A DNA stretch of 64,000 nucleotides from Suillus spraguei (lineage: Eukaryota > Basidiomycota > Agaricomycetes > Boletales > Suillaceae). The position numbers and the translations under genes were made by a program. The stretch is from the NCBI GenBank assembly GCA_016800925.1, contig JABCPU010000075.1:62001-126000 (forward strand), written 5' to 3'. How positions within the stretch are numbered: the first letter of the stretch is position 1; each line of letters opens with the position of its first letter. A model generated the notes under the pieces. The model had not been told where the DNA came from, did no database searches, and saw only the letters and a program-made list of their open reading frames with translations. This document shows positions 33,834-46,759 of the stretch, piece after piece.

Positions 33834-35395
33834 GTGAGAGGGAAAGAGAAGCACCGTACGTCCAGTTGTAAATCTTTATGAATGCGTTGCTTTCTCATCT
33901 AGGCAAGTTCGTGTCCCAAACAGCGTCTTCACTTGGTGTGTTGGGTGTGCTTCTTGGTTGCCCAGATTCCTGGTGCTGCCCTGGAGTGTGCCTAGCACAA
34001 TGCGCAACACACTGTGTGGGAGCCTGTCCTGGGAAAGGAGATTTGTGAGCACAAAATTAACTACCCTGTTGAGCTGCCTGTCTGGCATGTTCCTTCCCCG
34101 GCCCCGGGTTGCGGTAGGTTGACGGGAGTAGTCGAGCATCCGTGAAGCCAAAACTTTCCAGTTTTGCCCGCCCGTCGTTGACAATAGCTCGACTTTCGAT
34201 TCTTAGAATTCTGCCGCAGTTCTGCAGTGAAATCATTAAATTTTGAAACAACATAATCGATTAGGGTCGCTCACCTGTGTTACCAGTTTTTTGAGTTGTT
34301 GTTGTTTTTCTCCTCCTCAAGCTGTTCAACCCTCTGCTTGTAATCCTTGACCTCCCCCTCCAGCTCTTTGATCTTCCTTTTTTTGCTGCCTATTTTCGTC
34401 TTCCAGCCGCTTCACCTCTCTTCAAGTCTGCCAAGCTCAGTCTGGCTCTCCTTTCTGAGCTTCATGTGCACACATCCAGGTCAGTCAAATATGTCGGAAC
34501 AATGAATTTTAAACTTACTTTTTTTTTTTCTTTTCCTGTTCCTGAGGGTACTTCTTCAGCTCCTGCCTGGTGGCCCTGTTCTTCGTCGTGTGACTTTTTT
34601 TGGTTTTTAAACTCGAGTTTAAAGCCAAAAACAGTCACACGACGTAGTAAAAAAATAGTTTTTATAGAAATGGGCGATGTGATAGGCCCCTATGGTTCGG
34701 CACTATTACTAAGCATAAACAGAAAGTGGCTCTTTGAACTTAAGTATATATCCTGCGTCGCTTACGCTACACTTGGCCTCCTATGTCCAGTTTGCACAAT
34801 CTGAATCATCAACGTTTCAAGCTGTTACTTAAGATGCACCACTCCGGAGTCCGATCCTTCTGCTCGACATAAATCTACACACTTTGGATTTCAACACCGC
34901 TGCCGCGGGGGCTATCTTGAGCGACCGATTCTACAACTAGAGATATCAACTTCAAATACATGAGAAAAGTATATGAATAATAATAATATTCAGGTTCTTC
35001 CGAAGATACCTACTTGCAAGCCCTTTCCCTGCGTCGACAACAGCGATTTGGAACCTGTTGGGAAGAAAAAGTTTGTTGGTGACAGGAGAGATGACTGAGG
35101 GAAAGTGGGTGAGTGTAGGGCTTGTCCTTGTATGCCTAATGGCGGCTAGCACTCCAAGTAAATTGAAATACAGCATTCACCTCAAGCTTTAAGTGGTTTT
35201 TTTGATCTCATAGTTCAATAGGAACTAATGTGGCGGGAAAAGATCTGAGCAACTCGAAGTTGACAAACATACTCACTATCGGAATATGAAGGCATCTTCA
35301 AGTGAGTTTTTTTCCACATGGAAGTCCTTTCTTCGAACTCGTTGAATTGTGTGCTGTTTCGTGTCCTCCGAGTTACCATTGAGCATTTTACATAG
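33834..35395. other. Intergenic with possible decayed coiled-coil ORF
   Basis: On the minus strand, 34470-34260 reads helical, charged text (KLRKESQTELGRLEE) that breaks within a Lys/Gln-rich run, and a 102-codon frame at 33876-34184 (LDYSRQP, NMPDRQLNRVVNFVL) may belong to the same relic. I recognise no family. A palindrome at 34584-34644 is listed separately. Confidence 0.35.
34584..34644. repeat. 61-bp palindrome centred on ctcgag
   Basis: cgtcgtgtgact at the left pairs with agtcacacgacg at the right; the inner arms are T-rich (gtttttaaac) against gtttaaagccaaaaac. It has no long loop. Confidence 0.85.
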
Positions 35396-35700
35396 GTTTC
35401 GGCACGGACAGCAGCGGAAGAAGTTACAACCTACACCTCAAACAGTGACGTGACTTTGGATACAGTTTGGGAGTTGCTGTGGAGCATTTTATCACTGCAT
35501 GACCAATGTGACAAGAGTACCCATTCCGAATGGCCCGCCACACTAATGAATAAATATTCAGAACAAGTCAAACGCCTAACAGTACGTCCTGCAGCGGTTA
35601 GCACTTGACTGGAATAGTTGGTGCTAATAGTCCTTGCGTTACAGACTCGGATATACAGGTTTCCGCGGCATCGCATTGCCTCGATACCGTAAGTCCCATT
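35396..35700 (+). pseudogene. Exon-like remnant of an unrecognised gene
   Basis: A 186-nt open segment, 35396-35581, lies between a good acceptor (acatag) and a good donor (gtacgt) and encodes a helical, protein-like sequence (TAAEEVTTYTSNSDVTLDTV, WELLWSILSLHDQ). It splices at 35640 (ttacag) to TRIYRFPRHRIASIP and then stops. No upstream exon with a start fits the phase. I do not recognise the family. Confidence 0.35.
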
Positions 35701-36081
35701 GACACTCAGCGGAAGCTGATAGGGATGTGCGCCCTTAATTGATTATTTACTGTGGTTGCAATATACTTTGATTGTTCCACAGTGTATGCCTCCACAATCG
35801 CCCCCATCGTGGTAGCCACCGTCGTGATTGACAGTGGCATTATTTGGTCACCATTATTACGCTGTGGGTGTTGACACAATTTACAAAGCGGCGCGTCCAC
35901 AGCTCATCGTTTAGGGTGTGTTGTGGCCCTACCGGGAAACTCTTAAATACGCTCGTGGAATTGCTGCTTCACATTATTGTTTCCTCCTCATTCTGATCAT
36001 TGCCCCAAGGTCACTCAAAAGCTGATCACTCCTTCTTCTTCTTCGGAACCCCATTCCAGCGCTACATCCAACGCGCTAGGC

Positions 36082-37439
36082 ATGATGCATACAGGCGCTC
36101 TTATTAACATCGCGAACGTTCCTCTCGCGTCATACTCCTTTGGCCCCTTTCGTGTTTGGCGCGTCTTAGGCGAGGGTGGGTCCGCCACGGCAATGGGAGC
36201 ACAAGATGTAGTATCGAACCGCTTGCTCTGTCTCAAGGTCTTTCGAAAGGACCGTCTTAAGTACAGGCTTACAGAAGAGGTCCTTTTGAACGAACTTGAG
36301 GTGTACAAACGTCTTGCATTATCGATGCAGTGTCCCGCAACAAGATTTCTCATGGGACTTGAAATGTCGTTTCAGACAAGGGATCAAATATGTTTCGTTA
36401 TGGTATGTTCTTCTCCCGTGTAAGCCATTTGAGTTGTTTGATTCCATTGGACATCTCTAGGATCTCATGGCCAGCGACCTACACGCTTACATGATGTATC
36501 GTTCTACATATTGCTCCTACCATGCGTCCAGGTGGACCGCCCAAATAGTAAGCGGTTGTCTTTCCTTTCTTTCGATGTCTCACACCTCCCACTTTCAAGG
36601 CCCTCGGGATCAATGCCTTGCACGAGATAGGAATCATCCACCGGGATATCAAATCCGAAAACATCCTGATCGACGTTCGACAGAATGTGCGGATCGCTGA
36701 TTTTGGCTTGAGTTTTTTAAACCAAGGGCCCCTGGAGCGACGACAGGGTTATACGGCAGGTGTGGTGGGAACGACGTACTTCATGGCACCGGAGATCCTG
36801 TACAACAGAACCAACCCCGGTTCTATGATGTATGGAGCACCCGTGGACTGGTGGGCGTTAGGCTGTGTCGTTTACGAGCTTGTTTCGAATAATCATCAGG
36901 CATGTTTTGCGTCTTCCTTTACCGCTATCTTACTGATACCATCTTGTCAGTCACTCTTTGGTACAGAAGATAACATACTTTTCTATATTTCTTGGTGCGG
37001 CAACAGTGGCAGAAGAGCCAGGCAGTTCCCTGCCTTTGAACGTTTCCCCGAACATGTCGTTGATTTGGTTTCAGGAGTAAGTTTTGTATCGTTCAATTTC
37101 CAACACTATCATTTATCGTTACCGCGGTAGCTGCTAGAACCTATCCCAGCGTTCCGGTATGGGTTCCATGAGGTCGCAAACCATAAATCGTTCTTGCTCG
37201 CACCTGGCATGTCAGAATTCTCCGACGCGTACTCTCGTGGTAAGTTGAACATGATTTGTCTGAGAAAATTGTGCTGAAAACGTATTGCAGCGCTAGCACG
37301 CCAAGAACTGCATGATTCACTGCCAGACTTACGATATGAAAGGGAGATTGAGACGGCGGAGGTCTGGTTTCCCCTACCTTCCTTGGAGTGTGTGCGTGTT
37401 CCAAATGTGGATTGGATCAAGCCAGCGTTTTTTCGATGA
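36082..37439 (+). CDS. Serine/threonine protein kinase
   Basis: Six exons in frame: 36082-36402, 36461-36547, 36600-36899, 36951-37076, 37131-37239 and 37291-37439 (363 residues). Kinase motifs: the glycine loop GEGGSATAM (atypical, only two glycines of GXGXXG in place), VAIK-equivalent CLKVFRKDRL, catalytic loop HRDIKSEN, DFGLSF, and APEILYN with DWWALGCVVYEL. A C-terminal tail ends VWFPLPSLECVRVPNVDW, a motif shared by many mushroom kinases of this AGC-like type. The third intron (36900-36950) has a GC donor (CAG|gcatgt) with a normal branch site. In-frame reading upstream of 36082 has no ATG, so the first ATG was chosen. Substrate unknown. Confidence 0.85.
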
Positions 37440-38202
37440 TGGCCTCCAGTTGGTATTTTGTTTCGTCGCGATGATCTCCATTTTGAGCATCTTATTACAC
37501 TTACGTCTCCCATTCTTGTTACAAATAACCTTGAAATGCACCTCAGTCTATACACCTTAGCTTCGTGCAATTCCCTTGTTTTTTATTATTCATATATACA
37601 CCTTTCATGTTCTCGATCCATTATCTGTTCCCTATCTGTCGTGTCCCGCGTAGTATGTACTCGAGAGTCGAGGAGGTACATTGCCCACCTCGGTGTCCTA
37701 ATGTTGACCATAGTACTCGCCGCTCGGGTTATTGAACCATATGTAAATCATTATGATCCCCTTCACTATCATGAATTCCATGCACATGTCTACGCCACAG
37801 CGCCGTCCTTGTGCTCTTGGCTCCAGTCAGCTTTGTCGTTGCATCTCGCCTGTTGTGTCTTGTGGTTCAGTGGGACAATCTGTAACGTTTGATGGTTCCT
37901 CTCTTTGCAAGTGATTGGTGTTGACGGATGCATACAGATGTTTGCTCGTGGACACGAGATACATTTATTGCACTGTGTTTATGCGCTACAACCCTCTTCA
38001 CCTTACAGACGTGCCCTGCATTGCACATTGCTGGCTATTCCTCGGACTATTACAGGGAATGTTTGCAGCGTTTGCTTTTGGTGGTATTGAATACTACTCG
38101 CTCGTTTATTCAGAAGAATGTGGATGTTCGCACCAAATAAGGCGCTGTTCAGTTTGAATGAGTGGTATTTGTTTTATAAACATTTCCGAAATACAGAGCG
38201 AC

Positions 38203-38255
38203 GCATGTCAGATATTGGTGGCTTCGCTTATATCAGCCACAAATATCTGACATGC
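38203..38255. repeat. 53-bp hairpin, 21-nt arms
   Basis: gcatgtcagatattggtggct pairs with agccacaaatatctgacatgc around an 11-nt loop; only one or two mismatches. Confidence 0.85.
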
Positions 38256-38306
38256 CTCCCTAGCGCCGCTACGATGTCCCAATATTACAAAAGAACAGCT
38301 GCAGTA

Positions 38307-38330
38307 GATATATATATATATATAGAGAGA
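38307..38330. repeat. TA microsatellite
   Basis: A run of about nine TA units followed by GA units (tatatagagagaggg). Confidence 0.8.
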
Positions 38331-38700
38331 GGGACGAACATCGATACGTTAAAGCTCCAAACTCGTTTCTTCTCGTATGGTGGTAGTAAAATGAACAGGC
38401 AGATCCCCAACAGTGTCTTCTGGTTCCACGGAGATCGGCACAAACCCTCCATCTTTGAGAATCTCTTTTTAGATTGGAGCACATAAGGTGTAGTATTTTG
38501 GATACCGACGACGCCATGGAAAGAGCACGCAGAAGCTATTAGGGTGCGCAAGTAGCGTGCGCACATGGCAGTGACACGGATTTCGAGAATATATACCTTT
38601 CATGTTCTCATTCCACTATTTGTTCCGTATCTCCAGGCGCTGGTGGAATCGGCATGGATATTTGAAAGTTTGTCTTTATAGCGGTAGCTGGTTGCGACAG

Positions 38701-38936
38701 ATTGAGTACGCTATGTTGCGAGTCTTAGGGGAGATGCTCGAGTGCATGCAGGTGTGTTTGAAAGTGGCCAAAGTACTGATTCGGAGTAAATAACATTTTT
38801 ATCTCAGGATTTTCTACATGAAGACTCCTGGTCCTCTTGGTCGGACTTGCCCCTAAACGATTCAATTATCGTGGTCCCTGTGTACTCAAGATGGGCACGC
38901 CAAGAATCTCGCATGAGGGCTTTTCGAAAGATGTGA
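38701..38936 (+). pseudogene. Two-exon 3' remnant of an unrecognised gene
   Basis: Exon 38701-38751 (IEYAMLRVLGEMLECMQ) splices in phase 0 over a 56-nt GT-AG intron to 38808-38936 (DFLHEDSWSSWSDLPLND, then VPVYSRWARQ, ending RAFRKM and a stop). Upstream, PLFVPYLQALVESAWIF reads in frame but does not join cleanly. It looks like the end of a protein of which the rest is lost. No family recognised. Confidence 0.35.
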
Positions 38937-39097
38937 CCAATATGCAAGGGATTTTGTTGTGACGATCGAATGCATATCCAGAGCGTGAACAGTCTTATCT
39001 TCGGTTGACTGATTGGCAGGAAGTAGTCCGCCAGTCATCTTTGAAAACAAGTGTCTGAGAGCGTCAAGTATGGACAACAAAATTGCTCACCACTATA

Positions 39098-39518
39098 TTA
39101 CTGTGTCTTCATGAAATTCTGGTCCTTGATACGCTGTTGATTCTCCTTTCTGAGTCGCTTTTTCTCTGCCTTGCCTCCAGGCCCGTCATCTTCATATACT
39201 TTGGGCTTCAGAAGGTCCCATAGCCACGAAGGATACTCGTCGTCAGGTAGAGCTATCACTGAAGGTTGTCCTTTCAGATAGTTCAATCCTTCCAGGATTG
39301 TACCTGGTGGACACGACGAAAGTGTCTTTTCTGGTATAATTATTAACGTTGAGCACTATGATTTCTAATTCTGCAAGTTCACCTTCAGCAGCTGACGTAT
39401 CTTTTGCACTTGCACTTATGTTCGGTGTCTGTTCATTTTTCGAGTTCTTTGCGGCATACCCGCGTGCAAAACGCAGAGAGAACGCTTGCCGGATGGACGA
39501 CCGAGAGAGAAAGGACAT
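39098..39518 (-). CDS. MRPL37: Mitochondrial large-subunit ribosomal protein mL54
   Basis: Two exons, 39383-39518 and 39098-39330, joined across a 52-nt intron (gtgaac...taccag), give 122 residues. The N-terminus is a mitochondrial presequence (MSFLSRSSIRQAFSLRFARG). The mL54 signature follows: CPPGTILEGLNYLKG, LPDDEYPSWLWDLL, then a Lys/Arg-rich helix (KAEKKRLRKENQQRIK) ending NFMKTQ. The protein is a component of the mitochondrial ribosome large subunit; yeast calls it Mrpl37. The gene is intact. An alternative acceptor 8 nt downstream would break the frame before CPPG. Confidence 0.88.
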
Positions 39519-39879
39519 TGAAAGACTGTGACATGTTTGTCACAGTGTAAACGTGACTGTCACGACATAAACCTTAGAGGAAGATCCTTTCTCATGACTG
39601 AGCATATACAACAGTTTGCAGGATTCACGACGCGATGCGACTCTTCCAGTGTTCATACCCGAAGTTAAAAGAATAGGCGGGCATAAAAGGGGCTCACGCA
39701 CATAGCGATGACGCGAAAAGGTTTGGCTGTTCCGCTCCGTTCTTATACTTAATATGTTTGTCAATAAAATTTTGATGCATCGGTGACGGAATGGCTGTAA
39801 GTACATGCAGTGCACACGTTGCCCGTGTGTACCTTGAACTTAGTGTTGTGGGCAGAAGTCCGCTGGCAGAATCCGGCAG
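39519..39879. other. Intergenic, no gene seen
   Basis: 5' flank of the mL54 gene. Contains an 11-nt near-palindrome gacatgtttgtcac near 39531 but no gene. Confidence 0.35.
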
Positions 39880-40860
39880 AATGTCAATGACAAAATGCCT
39901 CCAGCCGCTGCACTTGCCGGACGCCCTGTCTCATCCTTTATATCTGACAATTTCAATCATGGCGAGAAGGTCGATCACAAATCTGGACGCTACTACTGGT
40001 CTTGCAAACACTGTCCAAATGCCCTTCACATCTAAAGGTCGTGACAACAAGAGGACGACCATTTGAGTTCATGGTTAAAACAGCACTCGCCGTTGCTAGT
40101 ATGTTCCTCACGCCGCTGATGTCGAACACCTCTTCTCGGACATGTATAGCACTCAGTGTCTGAAACATTGCAATCTCTCAGTAGACACATTTGCATTTTG
40201 AAGCACTGGCGAAGATTCGAGCGAATCTTCATTGCCATACTCAGCAGAAGGCCGTGGCTAATGGAAAGTCAATTCTTCGACATCATGCACACATGGCATG
40301 CATACTGGTGCCCAGCCAGGCATTAATGTTGATGGAGCTGCTGATCTAGAAGCCAATTTTGCGTGGGCACCCTCACTCGCACCTCAGACTCAGAATGTCG
40401 ATGATGATCTTGCACGTCCTGAATCAATATCACTTGATGAGATTGACGCAGCATTTGCCCTGCTGGAACATGAAAAGGACACCATGGAACGAGTGCTGAT
40501 TGATGGATTGGATGAAGTGTTGTTGGAAGAATAAGTTTATGCCTAAGCCGGTCTGGGCTAAAATTTATCAAGTCCAGACTAGATATCAATCAGATTAGGA
40601 TCAGACACTGCATCTTATCCAACAGTGTTCTCGGCATCCAAACGCGTCCCTCTCACTCTGCTTGCTGTTGACCTCCAAAATATAGAAAATCACGTAGACG
40701 CGCTTATCATCACCAGGCGCTGGACCAGCAAAGTTAATGCACTTGCCACTACTACTGCGAGGGATTCATATCAAAATTGTGAACCAAATGTTACTAGAGC
40801 GCGCAGCACTCGTCTCGCAGCCCATTTTGACTGACGGGCTGACCATCTGAATTAAGGCCC
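39880..40860 (+). pseudogene. Remnant of a BED-finger (hAT-like) transposase gene
   Basis: Reading from 39898: GRPVSSFISDNFNHGEKVDH then YYWSCKHCPN, a CXXC as in BED fingers. One frame shift later it reads FTSKGRDNKRTTI, with stops thereafter. Downstream frames ISLDEIDAAFALLEHEKDTM (40420-40530) and KRVPLTLLAVDLQNIENHVD (40640-40700) also look coding. No catalytic DDE region survives. The assignment to hAT is an inference from the BED-like start and the arrangement typical of mushroom hAT genes. Confidence 0.45.
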
Positions 40861-40973
40861 CAATCACGATGGTCAGGGTGCATTTCAATTCCGCAGTAGG
40901 AGCTTTGTTCATTAAAATGCATACTACGTTTAATTCTCGTCCTCCTGGTGTGCTGGACGAATGAGTCTCCCGT

Positions 40974-41042
40974 AGTAACAGGGGATGGTGGACTCGGAGT
41001 GGTCAGAGGTCACCCAGCATGAGTCTATCATCCCCTGTTACT
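40974..41042. repeat. Inverted repeat, 29-nt arms
   Basis: agtaacaggggatggtggac and on pairs with gtctatcatcccctgttact, loop about 11 nt, with four or five mismatches. It lies just downstream of the transposase remnant and may be part of it. Confidence 0.75.
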
Positions 41043-41289
41043 CGCCTCGGTTCCCAGGGATTACATTACTTCAGAAGTCACATGCTCCAACTCCGCAAAA
41101 TATAAACTAACTGTATTCAGTCATTATAACTGACGAGCTGTAGTACATGATAAGTCATTGGACCAAAACCTCACACGCTCATTAGTACTTATGGTGTCTA
41201 TTGATAATACACTACAAATGTATGTATGAAACGAGATGAATCGTTTCAAGAAACGTGATACTATACAACAACGCACTACCTCCCCGGGT

Positions 41290-43888
<2,599 letters not shown>

Positions 43889-43937
43889 GATGATAAGAAT
43901 GTAGGAATAATAATGTGTCGGCGCTTTTGGGATGAGG

Positions 43938-43951
43938 GTTTATATATACTA
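43938..43951 (-). promoter_or_regulatory. TATA box of monooxygenase copy 1
   Basis: Minus-strand agtatatataaac lies about 50-60 nt upstream of the ATG at 43888. Confidence 0.6.
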
Positions 43952-46759
43952 TCACCCGTCTTACGCCACTGTTCTGTTGACAAAGGACCCGCCCGAACAG
44001 ATATCAAGATTGTTCGCTTCGCATCCAAACGAAAGCTGTCACTTTTGAGATCACATAACTTGTACGATATTCGATACTTATAATGGTACGATAATAAATA
44101 AGATGGCCCCTTTCAACAAGTACTTATAACATATACGGAACTGATATTAAATACATGCAGTTTCTCACGAATACGCTAACTACATTTTTATAGCTTCACT
44201 CCCAGGCTGCTTCGAGTGTACTTAGAGGGCGATAACGTAGCCTATCGGAGTATCCCGCACGGTGCTCTTCGTCCATCTTCTGATTTACCAACCACATCGA
44301 GTTCGGCACAGCTCGCATCGACCCTCATTCATGCTAGCACGCGGCAAGATCTAAAAATCTGGTCATGGCAAGGGCGTCTGGGTCGGCGAAACTTTCCATG
44401 TCCAGGGAGTTATCTTCTGTCTTTGGCGAATCAAGAAACCCCTGAATATATTTGGTTAGTGCCTGATGTGATTTTCTAGCGTTTGCGGAGCAGTTTTTCC
44501 CACTTTTGTCGGGATAAAATAATAGCAGATTAGTGTTGCAGCCGAGGCGAATCGAAGTGGGAGTGATTCGACACAGTTCAGCACTTACGAGTTTTGCCCC
44601 ATTTGAACCAAATTGATTGGGTAACGAGTTCAGGATACAAACTGGTGGTTCAGCCAATGAGAAGCCAGCGGTGCTCGCACCACCAAGGACAATTATTTGC
44701 AACTTGTAAGTGGCTGCACAATGAGCAGACAACTCTGAGTCAGCTCGTCAACTGCTCTTGGAGTCGTAGATCCACATATTGTGTAGTCTTGCTCGTTCAA
44801 TAGCCACCAGGTCCGCTATGAACTTGTAAACGAACTTCAGAACCTGTAGCGCCTCGAGCGTGGTCAGAGATAGATTACTGCACCGTCGAGTGCAAGTCTC
44901 CTTGCTGGATGAAAGTATGCGCCCGGAAGACACAGATCTTGAAGCTTGCAGGGAGGACATCCACAGCGACGCAAAATAGAAGCGGGAACGTGTGCTTTAG
45001 TTGCTAGCATGACAATTGTTAGTAATATAAAATTAATGAAGGAATTGCATGACACACCTCCTAACAACGAACAATATCGGTTGTGCGCTCAGCCGCTTCT
45101 CGGAACAAGAAAACTCGTACACAGCATCTTTCCCGTCCTGACCGGGTTCCTTGCGGATGCCTTCCTCCGCAGTTTGCGGTGCCGGCGAGTGCGTCATTGG
45201 TTCGGAGACAATGACGGTTGGAGTCGGAGGGATAGTGCTAGTGTCAATAGTAGATGGTGAGCGATGAACAGTTACATCGAGGTTGTTCGTGCGCCCGCAT
45301 CCAGGAGACAATGACCGAGAAGCAATCGCTGTTGGAATACCGAGCGTGTGGATAGTTCTAATCGAACCAAAAATCATGGCTCGTCCGTAATGCATACTGC
45401 TTGTAGTATCCATTCTCGAGCATTTTTGACGCCCTGATCGTCTTTTTGCGTTTCCGACCTATCTTCTCTGCCGCACTTGTATTCTGAAAGGGTGCATTAC
45501 AGTTGTACTAAGATGGTCCCCATATCGTGTAGAGCACATGGAAATTCTGGAGGCATTACCTACACCAAAGTATTGTATGGCCCACAGCGTGACGAATGAA
45601 GACCCTGTGCGGACGGAATTTGCAGTACAAGATATAATGCGAGAAATCTTCTTCGCCATTTACACTGGGGACAGAAGACCGAGATGTTGGACCAGGTCAG
45701 ATATTTCGGAGTGACTGAAAGGGTTCACTTGGAGTCTGAAGTTGAACTGAAGATAGCTTGTTTTGATGAGAATCCAAGTGTTCTGGACTCCGGCGGACTG
45801 GAATTCCCGGATCCTCTTGAATGTTGGGGGCAGCTACTAGTACCAATCCGTTGCAGCTCGTGCGAGCTGGATCATTCATAGGGTATTACGATGTATGGAA
45901 GTGAACTACACCAACGAGCTAAAATGAGTTTGAAGTGAGCCAAGTTTAGCTCGAGTTTATCTCACCTCGAAAACAACACTAGTCAGAGAATCGCTTATTT
46001 TTTGAGCGTGCAAGACTGCGATAAGGTTTGTGCTGTTCCTGTCGCGGAGAGTGAAACACGAGCGGCCGATACTTGCCGAGAGACTGCCACGAAAGAAAAC
46101 CGAGCATATACCCCAAGCGTGCATTGACAACGAGACAAAATTCACAATGAAACACTTGGCGAGTCAGAGCTTCCGCTGTCCGGAAATTCATTCATGCTTG
46201 ATATTTGCATGTTTTTGTTTGCTTGCACTTCGGCGGCCACTCAGTATACTTTGACAACTTCACATATGAAATAAACTGGCAAATAAGTCAATGCGCGGAA
46301 GCGATGGGAAGGAGCGTGCAAGGAGTGACGCGAGCAGGGAATGACACGGTTAGTGAGAGTAGCAAATGGGGCAAACGGCCTTATCCGAGAATTTATCCAC
46401 TACGGAGGCAAGAGATGGTGGTGAGAAATTAGATATAAGGAACTGACCCTATAGCAAAGTCACCGCAGCATGAGAATCTGAAGAGAATATGTGAGACATA
46501 CAAAATAGGTTCGATGCCGGTGAGAGAGGTTTATTTAAGTTTGATCTAGGCCTCAGCACTCGAAACAGGAGCCTCCATGAGCCTCGGAAACTCAAGGTTA
46601 AGGTTTAAACACCCTCGTAGCAATATTTGCACCGTTGAGGTGGATATATGGTATATTTCAATCCAAAAGTACGCTTGTAATGCATTCGATGGTACAGAAA
46701 GACTCTTGACTCGTTAAGAATGGTGATAAGATTATTTTGAAGCAAACTTGTCATGAGAA
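43952..46759. other. Region between the two monooxygenases, no supportable gene
   Basis: Minus-strand frames at 44334-44732 (132 codons), 44748-44960 and 45033-45413 (126 codons, Ser/Thr/Pro-rich: PPTPTVIVSEPMTHSPAP) and 45459-45659 are open, but I could not join them into one product or find a domain. They may be remnants of a gene. Nothing else was seen. Confidence 0.35.

Larger units (their letters stand above)
37440..38700. other. Intergenic, no gene seen
   Basis: 3' flank of the kinase, with a palindrome and a TA microsatellite listed separately. About 45 nt near 37595 (cctttcatgttctc and on) recur near 38600. Confidence 0.4.

Noticed and set aside
36082..37439. Pseudokinase call because of the weak glycine loop
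   Set aside because: Lys, HRD Asp and DFG are all present, and loose glycine loops occur in active kinases of this family.
45033..45413. 126-codon Ser/Thr/Pro-rich minus-strand frame, possibly a transcription factor linker
   Set aside because: No zinc cluster or other domain could be joined to it.
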